59,320 nucleotides of DNA from Legionella sp. (GTDB lineage Bacteria; Pseudomonadota; Gammaproteobacteria; Legionellales; Legionellaceae): the NCBI GenBank assembly GCA_013697625.1, contig JACCWN010000167.1, positions 1 to 59,320 on the forward strand, given 5' to 3'. Under the pieces are notes generated by a model. The model saw only the letters and a list, made by a program, of their open reading frames with translations. It had not been told where the DNA came from and did not search any database. Made by a program: the position numbers and the translations under genes. Of this stretch, positions 1 to 9,679 are shown piece after piece (position 1 is the stretch's first letter; each line of letters starts with the position of its first letter).

Positions 1-120
1 GGCTCGCAGACTGCGCGCCTAAAAAGATCCACCATGACACCCTTCATTAAAAATACACGCTTCATCAATGATTAGTATAAATGAGGTCTGGATTTATTCG
101 AACTAATAGACAATACAATT

Positions 121-330
121 ACCCAGCTAGTCATCCTTCACTATGTTCAGGATGACGGAGCATTTTAGTACTTCATCCGAAAGCATTGAGGACTGGGCAT
201 TAGTACGTCTTCCCGAAAGCATTGAGGGGGCTCCCAGTGTAGGACTGAGTCATGGTTCTTCACGCAAAAAGACGCCTTTCAGGATGAGGTTGATGGGGAG
301 TTACGACAATACTCCAATGCCCTTACTGCC
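121..330. repeat. Decayed intergenic repeat cluster
   Basis: This non-coding stretch holds three repeat signals. A perfect 8-bp stem GTCATCCT/AGGATGAC lies at 130-137 and 149-156. A 15-bp direct repeat CCGAAAGCATTGAGG lies at 177-191 and 213-227. A unit at about 244-288 (TTCTTCACGCAAAAAGACGC followed by an AGGATGA-like end) matches the arms of the element at 12691-12952. An open frame crosses this region but has no gene-like features, so I treat it as non-coding. Positions 1-120 and 331-400 show nothing I can name. Confidence 0.55.
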
Positions 331-400
331 TATGCAATGGTTGCCTGTCATTTTTATTTGGATTAATTCTTGAGATCAAGACAAGCTTTCTGAGATGAAA

Positions 401-437
401 AGTTTTAAAATAAGGGTTGAATTAGCACTCAACCCTT
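401..437 (-). terminator. Rho-independent terminator of the skp end of the operon
   Basis: The perfect 9-bp inverted repeat AAGGGTTGA (412-420) / TCAACCCTT (429-437) encloses an 8-base loop. Read on the minus strand it is followed by TATTTTAAAA, a T-rich tail. It sits about 50 bases beyond the skp stop and would end the uppS-to-skp transcript. This means lpxD, which commonly follows skp, is not directly in the same transcript here. Confidence 0.75.
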
Positions 438-488
438 GTGATACTGTGAACCACAAATTTACACTAAATTCTTATCTAGAAAACAGTA

Positions 489-989
489 TTATTTGATTTC
501 TTTGATTACTTTATCTGTAACATCCAGTGTGTCTGAGGTAAAGGGTGCTGCGTCTTTTTGAACGATGAGGTCGTATTTGTCGTTATGAGCAACCGTAGAA
601 ATTGCAGAACGTACTTTAGCGTATAAGGCTTCCATCGCTTCGTTGTGGGCAGTGCTTAACTCTTGCTGGTATTGTTGTCCATCACGCTCAAATTGTTGTT
701 GTGATGCAAGGATTTTCTTCTCAAGTTCTTTCTTTTGGGCAGCACCTAGAACTGCACTGTCACGTTTAAATTTTTCCATGTCTCCTTTTAAGGTTTTTTC
801 CATGGCTATCAACTTATCACGTCTTGGTTGAAAACTGGCTTCTAGCTTCTGCTGAATTTCTTTCATTTGAGTGGACGTTTGCATTATTTTTTGTAAATCA
901 ACAACGCCAATCCGAGATGCATCAGCGAAAACTTGGGTACCGCAAAAACTTAATACCAAGGCCATCAAACTCATTTTAAAACCTGTCAT
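489..989 (-). CDS. skp: Periplasmic chaperone Skp (OmpH)
   Basis: Skp is the trimeric periplasmic holdase that carries unfolded outer membrane proteins from the Sec translocon to the BAM complex. The 166-aa product has the expected length, a signal peptide (basic start, hydrophobic core, VFADA cleavage region near residue 23), then the family start RIGVVDLQKIM and a long heptad-rich coiled-coil arm (about residues 40-120) rich in Q, K and E. It lies directly downstream of bamA, the usual neighbour, and is followed by a strong terminator. Confidence is high from sequence and context together. Confidence 0.93.
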   Translation of the reverse strand: MTGFKMSLMALVLSFCGTQVFADASRIGVVDLQKIMQTSTQMKEIQQKLEASFQPRRDKLIAMEKTLKGDMEKFKRDSAVLGAAQKKELEKKILASQQQFERDGQQYQQELSTAHNEAMEALYAKVRSAISTVAHNDKYDLIVQKDAAPFTSDTLDVTDKVIKEIK

Positions 990-1105
990 GTGTATCTCCT
1001 AATTAAAAACGTGATGCTAGCACAAATTGTAATCGGTTGCGATATATCTAATTCAACTTTTCACTAGAATAAATACAATTATCTAATGAGTATCACCCCA
1101 CTGTT

Positions 1106-3415
1106 TTAGAACCCTGAAGATAGAGCAAATTGGAACACTTGGGTTTGGTCAGTAGGTTGGGGGTTTATGGCTTTTGCAAGGCTAAATGCCAAGGGGCCAA
1201 AGGGTGAACGCCACTCAAATGATACACCGGCCGAATACCGCATTGGACCGGCCATACTTCCTCTCAAAGGATCAGGTGTGCCAACAGCAAATACATTTCC
1301 CATATCTGTGAAAATGGTTGTTCTGATGGTATCCCGACTGAAAGGGTATGGAAGCACAAGGCCGGCAGTGGCATTGGTTAAGAAGTTAGCACCCATGGCG
1401 TTACCAAAATTATCACGCGGTCCCAATGAATAACTGTCATAGCCCCGCACTTGTCCAGGAGCAATACCACCTGCATAAAAGTTTTCGAAAAAGGGAAGGC
1501 CTTGGTCATTAAAGGTATTACCATAACCCACATTACCTAATACTGAAAAAATCCAACCACGCCATAAGGGATAGTAGGCATGCGCTTGGTAAGAGCCTTT
1601 ATAATAACTTAAAGAGCGTGAAGTCGCAGGTAAGGCTACAAATCCGGCAAGCTGTTGGTTGACACCTTCATTAGGATAGGGGAGCTGATCGTAGGTGTTC
1701 CTGTTCCAACCGCTGGTTAAGCGCAACTCTTGGAAACGACTGCCATTCAATGCTACGAAATTTTGAATAGGGATTACATAACCTACAGACTTGATGTCAA
1801 TATCTTGGTACCCATAACCTAACTGAAAGGTGCTCGCTTCACCCAAGGGGAAGTTGTAATTGACATCTGCACCAAACCGATTGGAATTATAGTTTGCTAC
1901 ATTTAAATTTCTAGGATTGATTTTAGAAAAGTTCAAATTCACCCCACGACCAACCCCTGTGGCGGTATAAAAAGGATTGTAATAACTAAGTGTATAGTCC
2001 TGACTCCATTGGTTGGCATTGAAAGAGGCGCCAATAGAACGACCAGTACCTAAAAAGTTGAATTGTTTTAGGGAGGTATTGAATTGAAACCCATTGGTAC
2101 CATATCCCAAAGATGCTGAGGCTTCAGCAGAGGGTGCTTCTTCAACCTGTACGTCTAGATCTACCTGATTGTTTGATCCAGCAACTGGCGTGGTCTTAAT
2201 ATCAATATTTTTCAAGTAGCTGACAAGATGTAATTGGCGTTCAGATTCTTTGATATTATGCAAAGACAATAAACTGCCCTCATCCTGTCGAATGATGTTT
2301 CGCAATACATAGTCAGCTGTCTTAACATTACCATGAAATTGAATTCTACGGACATACACATGGCGACCTGGCTCTACAATGAAATTAATGAAGACTGTTT
2401 TTGCTTCTTCATTGATTCGAGGCTCGGCGTTTAAAGCGGGAAATCCATAACCCAAATCCCCTAAGGCCAAACCAATGGCAGAAATGGACTCGGTTAATGC
2501 TTTACGAGAAAATATGTCACCTGCTTTAACTTCAATTAAGGCATGGAGCTGCTCTGGGGGCAAGATGGGTTTTCCTACAACCGCATACCCTTCAAAGTGG
2601 TATTGTGGGCCTTCTTCAACTTGTATATAAACGTATACGTCTTTTCTATCAGGAGATAATTGCACCTGCGAAGACACAATATTAAATTTCAAATACCCCC
2701 TATCCAAATAAAAAGATCGCAAGGCTTCCAAGGATGCATCCATGGCAGGCTTAGAATACTGATCTTTTTTAGAAAAGTAAGTAAATAGATTGCTTGTTGT
2801 CAAGTCAAGTTGAGACAGCAATTCATTAGAAGAAAAATCATGGTTACCTATGATTTTGATCTGTTTGATACGCGATACACGACCTTCGGATACACTGATA
2901 TTTATAGCAACTCTATCTTCTGTAAGAGGGGAAATGTGTGTTTCTATTCTTGAGTTGTATCGGCCTCGGGAAGTATAAGCCTCCTTGAGCTCTTTTTCTA
3001 AACGTTCAAGAGCAGCCCTTTGAAACACTTGACCTTTTACCAAGCCCCTTTCTTTGCAAAAAGCTTTCATCTTATCACTTGGTATTTCTTTATTACCTGT
3101 AATATTGATGGAACCGATGGTGGCTCTTTCAATGACATTGACTATTAAAATATTACCTTGTCGTTCTAAGGTAACAGATTGAAAAAAGCCAGTTTCGTAC
3201 AGCCTTCGAATGATCTCAGCTGTAGAGTTAGAATTTATTTCTTCACCAACTTGTACAGGTATATAGTTTAGCACGGTTCCGGTAGACACCCTTTGCAAAC
3301 CAGTCACTTTTATGCCACGCACAACGAAGCTTTCATCTGCTAATGTGGGCGTGGACCAACCTAAAGAAACAGAGCATAGTAGGGTTGCTGCGCATTTACT
3401 AAGATTTATTTTCAT
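1106..3415 (-). CDS. bamA: Outer membrane protein assembly factor BamA
   Basis: BamA is the central pore-forming subunit of the beta-barrel assembly machine. The 769-aa protein starts with a signal peptide ending near STPTLA, and continues with about five POTRA repeats (roughly residues 27-420; repeated patterns such as VRGIKVTGLQRVS and VRRIQFHGNVKT). The C-terminal 16-strand barrel (about 430-769) contains the VRGYDS lid-loop motif typical of Omp85 proteins and ends in a terminal Phe (SSGF), as expected for a barrel substrate. It lies between rseP and skp, the conserved envelope gene order. Confidence 0.96.
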   Translation of the reverse strand: MKINLSKCAATLLCSVSLGWSTPTLADESFVVRGIKVTGLQRVSTGTVLNYIPVQVGEEINSNSTAEIIRRLYETGFFQSVTLERQGNILIVNVIERATIGSINITGNKEIPSDKMKAFCKERGLVKGQVFQRAALERLEKELKEAYTSRGRYNSRIETHISPLTEDRVAINISVSEGRVSRIKQIKIIGNHDFSSNELLSQLDLTTSNLFTYFSKKDQYSKPAMDASLEALRSFYLDRGYLKFNIVSSQVQLSPDRKDVYVYIQVEEGPQYHFEGYAVVGKPILPPEQLHALIEVKAGDIFSRKALTESISAIGLALGDLGYGFPALNAEPRINEEAKTVFINFIVEPGRHVYVRRIQFHGNVKTADYVLRNIIRQDEGSLLSLHNIKESERQLHLVSYLKNIDIKTTPVAGSNNQVDLDVQVEEAPSAEASASLGYGTNGFQFNTSLKQFNFLGTGRSIGASFNANQWSQDYTLSYYNPFYTATGVGRGVNLNFSKINPRNLNVANYNSNRFGADVNYNFPLGEASTFQLGYGYQDIDIKSVGYVIPIQNFVALNGSRFQELRLTSGWNRNTYDQLPYPNEGVNQQLAGFVALPATSRSLSYYKGSYQAHAYYPLWRGWIFSVLGNVGYGNTFNDQGLPFFENFYAGGIAPGQVRGYDSYSLGPRDNFGNAMGANFLTNATAGLVLPYPFSRDTIRTTIFTDMGNVFAVGTPDPLRGSMAGPMRYSAGVSFEWRSPFGPLAFSLAKAINPQPTDQTQVFQFALSSGF

Positions 3416-3551
3416 TATTATTACATCCAGTACTACGGCGACTTTATGAACACTTTATTTTAATTAAGATGATCAGTTACGCCAAAAATTGAACCTGTTT
3501 TATAGGAAGTGGAAACCGCTGTCAAGTTTTCAAATCTTTCACAAGCTATAA

Positions 3552-4904
3552 TTAATCGATTAACCTCGATATGTCATTGGTAAGAGCTACAAACATAAGC
3601 GCAGACAGTAAAAACACGCCAACATACAGTCCCATGTTTTTTATACCCTCAGATACAGGTCTGCCTAACACCGTTTCGATTGCATAATACAACAAATGTC
3701 CGCCATCGAGCATAGGTATAGGTAATAAATTTATTGTTCCTAAACTTATACTCACCAAAGCCAGAAAAAATAAATAGGCAACAAACCCATTTCGACCAGA
3801 GTAACCGGCTCCTTGGGCAATGCCAACTGGACCACTGATGCTTTTTAAACTCACTTTTCCAGTCAGCAATCTTCCCATTAAAATAAAGGTAGCACCTGAA
3901 AGATCCCAGGTTTGTTTCAATGCCGTTTTAAGGGCTTGCAGTGGACCTTCTTTCTCTAAATGAAGCCACTGTTTAGGCCAATCCGGTTTTTGTGATTGTA
4001 GCCCAACAAACCCCTCAACCTTGCCATGGTTGCGCTGATGACCCGTTTTAAGCATAAGGTCATGTGTGTTTCCAGCTCTAGTAAAAGCTATGTGTACCAA
4101 AGCATCTGGATGGGTTTTGATATAGTTTACAAAAAAGAGCCAATCACTAACCGGCTGTCCATCAACAGTTACTATCTTATCATTGGCTTGTAAAGAAGAA
4201 TGTGCTGCTGGGGAATCTTTAACCACACCACCTATCAGGGGTGGGAGGACTGGAACAAAGGGTACAATCCCTAATTCTTTCAGTGGGTTAGGATCTTTAT
4301 CACTTAATTTCCAATCTTTCAATGGCAAAATTACTTGACGGTGTTTACCATCCTCCAAAGATTCAAGGGTTAACCGAATATGGGCATCAGATCCAATAAA
4401 AGGCATCATGGCATATTGAAAACCTTTCCAGCTGGATATGACCCTGTCGTTCAAACCAATTACCTTTTGGTTGGGCAACATCCCAGCTTTTGCGGCAATA
4501 CTATTAGGGTGAACAGATTTTACAATGGGTGCCAATGAATACATGCCAATGACCAACACCAACCATAAAGCAACCAAGGCAAATAGGAAATTAAACAATG
4601 GGCCGGCTAGAACTATGGCGGTTCGCACCCAAATAGATTTATTATTAAAGGCCATGTGCTTTTCATCTTCAGCTACTGGGGAGGCAGACTCCCCAAGCAT
4701 TTTTACATAGCCGCCTAAAGGAACCAAAGACCAAACATATTGCGTGCCTTTTTTATCCTGTATTTGTGCCAATACCTTCCCAAAACCAAAAGAAAATCGC
4801 AAAACCTTAACACCACACCAACGTGCTACTTGAAAATGTCCATATTCATGGACAATGACCAATAGTAATAAAGCCAATAAAAAATACACCATCGTTAGAA
4901 GCAT
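3552..4904 (-). CDS. rseP: Site-2 intramembrane zinc protease RseP
   Basis: RseP cleaves the anti-sigma factor RseA inside the inner membrane during the sigma-E response and clears leftover signal peptides. The 450-aa length matches the family. The zinc motif HEYGH lies at residues 19-23 in the first membrane segment. Two PDZ-like domains occupy about residues 115-310. The second active-site motif MLDGG, with the zinc-ligand aspartate at about 400, is followed by the last membrane segments. It starts at an ATG 18 bases after the cdsA stop and is co-directional with cdsA and bamA. Confidence 0.95.
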   Translation of the reverse strand: MLLTMVYFLLALLLLVIVHEYGHFQVARWCGVKVLRFSFGFGKVLAQIQDKKGTQYVWSLVPLGGYVKMLGESASPVAEDEKHMAFNNKSIWVRTAIVLAGPLFNFLFALVALWLVLVIGMYSLAPIVKSVHPNSIAAKAGMLPNQKVIGLNDRVISSWKGFQYAMMPFIGSDAHIRLTLESLEDGKHRQVILPLKDWKLSDKDPNPLKELGIVPFVPVLPPLIGGVVKDSPAAHSSLQANDKIVTVDGQPVSDWLFFVNYIKTHPDALVHIAFTRAGNTHDLMLKTGHQRNHGKVEGFVGLQSQKPDWPKQWLHLEKEGPLQALKTALKQTWDLSGATFILMGRLLTGKVSLKSISGPVGIAQGAGYSGRNGFVAYLFFLALVSISLGTINLLPIPMLDGGHLLYYAIETVLGRPVSEGIKNMGLYVGVFLLSALMFVALTNDISRLID

Positions 4905-4922
4905 TTTTATCCAAAACTCACA

Positions 4923-5720
4923 TTAAATACCAAGAGGAATATAGGTTAAACCTAAGTAAAACACAGGAGCTGCTGCCATTAAACTATCCAACCGGTCTAA
5001 GATACCGCCATGCCCATGGATAATAGAACCTGTATCTTTTAAATTACAACGTCTTTTTAAGATACTCATAAACAAATCACCAAAAACAGACATAATGGTA
5101 GCCAAGCCTGACCAAAAAAACCACCTGGTATAAGAAAAAGGTGTGTAATAATGGATACTCAAGGCTGCTATCAACATGGCAAGTCCAAAGCCGCCTAAGA
5201 CGCCTTCCCAGGATTTACCAGGGCTTACTCTGGGGATTAATTTGGTGTGCCCCCATCTCTTGCCTACTAAATAAGCGCCTATGTCAGCTGCCCATACCAA
5301 GCAAAGCAAATAGACAATCAGCCCTTTTCCTTGAGGTAGCCAATAAATATAATTCATACTTTGAATAAACAAAGGCCAAATTATCAGAAGCACAGCTGTG
5401 ACTATTAAAGGGCGCCCCCAATAGGCTTGGGTTTGTGGGAAACTTAAAACTGCAATACAAATACATAACCAACATAACAACCCAATGGTAATCCAATAAG
5501 GCAATAAGTGGAAACATGCGCCTACTGCAACTACTAACAGAAATAAAAACAGGCCTTTATGTAGAGGTAGATTGATTGGTATTAATTGCCAGCACTCTAT
5601 CGCTGCCAAGACACTGATAAGAACAGCAAGAATTCCTAAAATCCAGGGGGGTGCGTAAAAAAGAATTATAAGCACCAATGGAATCAAAATTAGGGTTGTT
5701 AATAAGCGTTGCCTAAACAT
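4923..5720 (-). CDS. cdsA: Phosphatidate cytidylyltransferase (CDP-diglyceride synthase)
   Basis: CdsA makes CDP-diacylglycerol from CTP and phosphatidate, the branch point for all phospholipids. The 265-aa polytopic membrane protein has about seven to eight hydrophobic segments. The C-terminal family signature is present as SILKRRCNLKD followed by GHGGILDRLDSL. One variation: the residue before GHGG is His (IHGHGG), where the usual form is PGHGG. It is placed 10 bases downstream of uppS, in the classic uppS-cdsA-rseP order. Confidence 0.95.
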   Translation of the reverse strand: MFRQRLLTTLILIPLVLIILFYAPPWILGILAVLISVLAAIECWQLIPINLPLHKGLFLFLLVVAVGACFHLLPYWITIGLLCWLCICIAVLSFPQTQAYWGRPLIVTAVLLIIWPLFIQSMNYIYWLPQGKGLIVYLLCLVWAADIGAYLVGKRWGHTKLIPRVSPGKSWEGVLGGFGLAMLIAALSIHYYTPFSYTRWFFWSGLATIMSVFGDLFMSILKRRCNLKDTGSIIHGHGGILDRLDSLMAAAPVFYLGLTYIPLGI

Positions 5721-5730
5721 ACATATGCCC

Positions 5731-6441
5731 TTAAATTTGCCCGAATCTTCTTTTTCTTTGATTAAAAGACTCTAAAGCCAAGTTAAATTCAAGTTCGGTG
5801 AAATCTGGCCAGTGAACTTCTGTAAAATACAATTCAGTATAGGCAAGCTGCCAAAGATAGAAATTACTTATTCGAAGTTCTCCACTGGTCCGAATAAATA
5901 AATCAGGCTCTTGTAAACCATCAGTATCTAAAAATTGGGCAAAGTCAGATTCCGAAGCTGTATCTAAATCCAAACCACCTGACATAACGGCTTTTGTGAA
6001 TTTTTTGGCAGCATTGAGCAAATCCCATTTACCACCATAATTTACTAGAACATTGACAATTAATTGTGAATTATTTTGGGTTAAGGCTTCTGCATCTCGC
6101 ATTTGTTCTTGAAGGGGTTGGGTTAATTGCTCTCTATCTCCGATAAAGCGCATGCGTATACCTTTTAGATTGAGTCCATATACCTCATTTTTGATGGATT
6201 CTATGAACAATTGCATCAAAAAATTAACTTCTTCCTCAGGTCTTGCCCAATTTTCAGAACTGAAAGCAAATAAACTCAGACAAGAAATTTTTTTTTCCAA
6301 ACAACATTTGATTATTTTTTTAACAGGATCAATGCCGGAACGATGACCTTCGATTCGAGCCAAACCACGGCTTTGAGCCCATCGTCCATTGCCATCCATC
6401 ACTATGGCTATATGCTTAGGTATTTTATAATCCAAGACCAA
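5731..6441 (-). CDS. uppS: Undecaprenyl diphosphate synthase
   Basis: UppS adds eight isoprene units in cis to farnesyl diphosphate, giving the C55 carrier lipid for peptidoglycan and O-antigen. The 236-aa product carries the cis-prenyltransferase start [13 protein letters not shown], with the catalytic aspartate at about residue 16, and the later motifs FAFSSENW and [15 protein letters not shown]. The start appears to be TTG: an AGGAAG ribosome binding site lies just upstream, and a second in-frame TTG two codons in is equally possible. It is the first gene of the minus-strand envelope operon. Confidence 0.95.
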   Translation of the reverse strand: MVLDYKIPKHIAIVMDGNGRWAQSRGLARIEGHRSGIDPVKKIIKCCLEKKISCLSLFAFSSENWARPEEEVNFLMQLFIESIKNEVYGLNLKGIRMRFIGDREQLTQPLQEQMRDAEALTQNNSQLIVNVLVNYGGKWDLLNAAKKFTKAVMSGGLDLDTASESDFAQFLDTDGLQEPDLFIRTSGELRISNFYLWQLAYTELYFTEVHWPDFTELEFNLALESFNQRKRRFGQI

Positions 6442-6821
6442 TCTTCCTGCTTTTAAAATAGTCCCATAGTCTACTTAAGAGTAATCAAGAAAACAATTGA
6501 ACTGACTATTTAATCCTTTCATTATTGGATATACATCAATGGTGAAACTTATTTTATTACTAAGTGTCTGATTTATATTCATTCAAAGAGGATAATAAGC
6601 AACTTGGTATTAACAAACACGTTGGTATAAATTGAACTCCATCAAAATCAAGTATCTAAAAAATAGATTGGCAAGACGCATCTTGCATTAGATGACATGG
6701 CAATCACTCTAAATGACATACATTCAATCAAAGTATGATTTTACCCTGTTGGAATGACAATTGAGTCGGATAAATCGATAATCTAAGGTATAATTTAGCA
6801 CCTGATACTTTGGAGCAGCCC
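6442..6821. other. Divergent intergenic region uppS / gpmI
   Basis: This AT-rich spacer of about 380 bases between divergent operons should carry both promoters. A perfect hairpin GCAAGA-CGCA-TCTTGC lies at 6671-6686; it lacks a T-run, so it is not an obvious terminator and could be a regulatory or binding site. A TATAAT box sits at 6789-6794. I see no open frame or RNA gene here. Confidence 0.5.
6789..6794 (+). promoter_or_regulatory. Probable -10 box for gpmI
   Basis: A perfect TATAAT lies 27 bases before the gpmI ATG. No good TTGACA is found at 16-18 bases upstream; the nearest TTG-type hexamer (6761) is too far. The call rests on the -10 box and its position only. Confidence 0.4.
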
Positions 6822-8369
6822 ATGCAAAAAAACGCTCCCCTGGTGCTCATGATACTTGATGGCTGGGGCTATAACGAACAAAATACCTACAATGCCATCG
6901 CCAGTGCTCAAACCCCGCAATGGGATGACTGGTGGGCGCACTGCCCTCATACACTTCTCCAAGCCTCAGGTCTTGAGGTTGGGTTACCTGAGGGTCAAAT
7001 GGGCAACTCTGAGGTTGGCCATATGCATATTGGAGCGGGAAGGGTCATTGAGCAAGATTTTACTAGAATCAATGCTGCTATTACTCAGGGGGAGTTTGCA
7101 AACAATGATAGTCTTATTCAGACAATAGCCCACTTAAAAAAAACAGACAAATCCCTGCATATCATGGGATTGCTTTCTTCCGGAGGTGTCCACAGTCATG
7201 AGCAACACCTGTTTGCTTTACTTGCTATTTGCCACCAACAACAATTTTATGCAGTGAACTTGCATCTATTTTTAGATGGAAGAGATTGCCCTCCTCAAAG
7301 CGCCTTATCCAGTTTGGAGCTTTTAGACAAACACTTAGAAGCCCATCCAGTGGCTGAAATTCGTACGGTATCAGGTCGTTACTATGCGATGGATAGAGAC
7401 AACCGTTGGGAACGAGTGATTCAAGTTTATGATGTATTGACTCAAGGGGTCAGTGAAAAGCAATTTTTTTCTGCAAAATTAGCTTTGATGCATTATTACC
7501 AAAATAATCTATCAGACGAATTCATCCCACCTACTGTGATTGGAGCACCTAAGCCTATAGAAGACGGTGATGCACTCTTATATTTTAATTTTCGTGCCGA
7601 TAGGGCCCGAGCCTTGACAGAAGCCTTTGTGTCTTTGGACTTTAGTGGATTTCTACAAGCCAAAAAGTCCAAATTATCTGCTTTCATCAGCATGACCCAA
7701 TATGATAAAAACCTTGCCACCACGGCCTTATTTCCACCCACCCCTTTGGCCAACACTTTAGGAGAAGTCATTGCAGCAAATGGGTTAAGACAACTTCGCA
7801 TTGCTGAGACTGAAAAATATGCGCACGTGACCTTTTTCTTTAATGGCGGCAGGGAGACATGCTTTGCTCATGAAGAACGCCTGCTGATTCCCTCACCTAA
7901 AATTGCAACCTATGATCTAAAACCAGAAATGAGTGCCTTTGAATTAACGGCTACCTTGGTGAGGGCCATCAAGGACAGTACCTATGATGTCATCATCTGC
8001 AATTATGCCAATGCAGATATGGTGGGTCATAGTGGAAATTTTGATGCCGCTGTTCAAGCAATAGAATGTCTAGATAAGTGTATGTCCCTTGTATGGCAGG
8101 CCTTGGCAGTGAAAAAAGGACTTTTACTAATTACTGCAGACCATGGCAATGCGGAGACCATGTTTGATGAGGACAGTGCCCAAGCACATACCGCACACAC
8201 CAGTGGCCCTGTTCCCTTTCTCTGTATAGGTGGCGATTATCACTTTGTAAAAACTCAAGCAAGTTTGATTGACGTAGCCCCTACAATACTATCTTTATTA
8301 GATCTACCCATTCCAGATGAAATGACTGGTAGGTCTTTACTGGAAAAAAACAATGCCCATCCGAATTAA
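6822..8369 (+). CDS. gpmI: 2,3-bisphosphoglycerate-independent phosphoglycerate mutase
   Basis: GpmI interconverts 3- and 2-phosphoglycerate in glycolysis with two manganese ions and a phosphoserine intermediate. At 515 aa it matches the family. It shows the metal-binding start LMILDGWGYNE (Asp13), the serine motif GQMGNSEVGH (Ser63), the DGRDCPP loop, and the C-terminal TADHGNAE metal motif. The ATG at 6822 is chosen because GGAG lies 7-10 bases ahead; an upstream in-frame TTG at 6810 would overlap that site. It overlaps envC by 17 bases, as in the common gpmI-envC arrangement. Confidence 0.95.
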   Translation: MQKNAPLVLMILDGWGYNEQNTYNAIASAQTPQWDDWWAHCPHTLLQASGLEVGLPEGQMGNSEVGHMHIGAGRVIEQDFTRINAAITQGEFANNDSLIQTIAHLKKTDKSLHIMGLLSSGGVHSHEQHLFALLAICHQQQFYAVNLHLFLDGRDCPPQSALSSLELLDKHLEAHPVAEIRTVSGRYYAMDRDNRWERVIQVYDVLTQGVSEKQFFSAKLALMHYYQNNLSDEFIPPTVIGAPKPIEDGDALLYFNFRADRARALTEAFVSLDFSGFLQAKKSKLSAFISMTQYDKNLATTALFPPTPLANTLGEVIAANGLRQLRIAETEKYAHVTFFFNGGRETCFAHEERLLIPSPKIATYDLKPEMSAFELTATLVRAIKDSTYDVIICNYANADMVGHSGNFDAAVQAIECLDKCMSLVWQALAVKKGLLLITADHGNAETMFDEDSAQAHTAHTSGPVPFLCIGGDYHFVKTQASLIDVAPTILSLLDLPIPDEMTGRSLLEKNNAHPN

Positions 8370-9501
8370 CTCTTGTGGTTTAAACAGCCACCATTTTTTT
8401 AAGGCTTTAATCCTTGCAAGTTTACTGGCAGGTTCTACACTGTATGCCTTACCTAAACCCTCATCTGTCACTGTAACTCAAACAAGATTAAAGCAATTAG
8501 ATGCACAGATAAATGATTTACAACACAATCTGGCCTCTGATCATAGTAAACATATCCTTTTGCATCAAGAATTAGCTACAACTGAAAAACAAATTGGAGA
8601 TAGTCTGCATAAGCTTAGAAACATTCATGACCTAATGACTATAAAAGAAAGAAAAATAAGCCAATTACAATCAAGCCTTAACCATCTTAATCAAGATCTC
8701 ATACATCAACAAACATTGTTGGCCAGTCATATCCGAGCGCGTTATCAAATGGGGGAATACCAGGCTATAAAATCCTTGATAATCCAAGATGACCCACAGC
8801 GAATGAGCCGACTCTTAACCTATTATCAATATTTCATTCAATCTCGCCAAAAATTAATTCAACACATTGATGAAACACGAAAAAAAATCAACGAAAACCG
8901 AAATAGCTTGAATCAAGAGCTGAACAAGCATGTAATTTTGAAAAATAAATTAAGTCAACATCAACAAAAGCTTGAGGAAAACAAAAAAGTTCACACCACA
9001 CTGATACACTCCCTATCTAATGACATGCAAACCAAACAGCATCGTTTGTTAGAGGCTAAAAAAAATAAAAATAATTTAGCAGCCCTATTAAAATCTTTAT
9101 CTCAACAAAGTGTCACCCGAATCAGCACCCCCTTTGGTCAAATGCACAGAAAATTGCCGCTTCCCGTTCATACCACACACCGATCTTTACAAAGAATGAA
9201 TCAGGGAGTGACATTTTTTGCCGATGAAGGAACCGTGGTTACTGCCGTTTCCACAGGGAAAGTTGTTTTTAGTGATTGGTTAAAAGGATATGGATTATTG
9301 CTTATTATTGATCATGGTCAGGGATTTATGACTTTATATGCACACAATCAATCACTCTTTAAACGCAAAGGACAAAGCGTACAACAAAACGAACAAATAG
9401 CCTCAGTAGGCCACACCGGTGGGATAAGACAAAATGGCTTATATTTTGAGATAAGGGTAAAAGGCAAGGCCGTGCCCCCTTTAGCTTGGTTCAATACCTA
9501 G
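8353..9501 (+). CDS. envC: Murein hydrolase activator EnvC
   Basis: EnvC is a periplasmic coiled-coil protein that activates the division amidases at the septum. The 382-aa product has a signal peptide (hydrophobic core ALILASLLAGSTLYA), a long coiled coil of roughly 200 residues, and a C-terminal LytM domain (about 275-382). The LytM domain contains the conserved DHGQGFMTLYAH segment but lacks the full set of zinc ligands of active peptidases; this degeneracy is normal for EnvC, which activates and does not cut. It follows gpmI with overlap and precedes ctpA. Confidence 0.9.
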   Translation: MPIRINSCGLNSHHFFKALILASLLAGSTLYALPKPSSVTVTQTRLKQLDAQINDLQHNLASDHSKHILLHQELATTEKQIGDSLHKLRNIHDLMTIKERKISQLQSSLNHLNQDLIHQQTLLASHIRARYQMGEYQAIKSLIIQDDPQRMSRLLTYYQYFIQSRQKLIQHIDETRKKINENRNSLNQELNKHVILKNKLSQHQQKLEENKKVHTTLIHSLSNDMQTKQHRLLEAKKNKNNLAALLKSLSQQSVTRISTPFGQMHRKLPLPVHTTHRSLQRMNQGVTFFADEGTVVTAVSTGKVVFSDWLKGYGLLLIIDHGQGFMTLYAHNQSLFKRKGQSVQQNEQIASVGHTGGIRQNGLYFEIRVKGKAVPPLAWFNT

Positions 9502-9679
9502 GCATATGGTTGATTTTTCAGGTTGACTAGTAACATAAAAGTTAGCCTGCGCCGCGCTTATACCCCAAATCAACTTAAAAATCAATAGTAGATTTTAACC
9601 TGGCATTCTAATTGCATTTATTTTCAGTAAACAAAATAAAGACCGCAGATTTCGTGGCCTTGCATCTTAGGAGATCGCT

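Noticed and set aside
143..373. 76-codon frame in the repeat cluster at the left end
   Set aside because: It crosses direct repeats and a hairpin, has no ribosome binding site and no family-like pattern; I treat it as chance.
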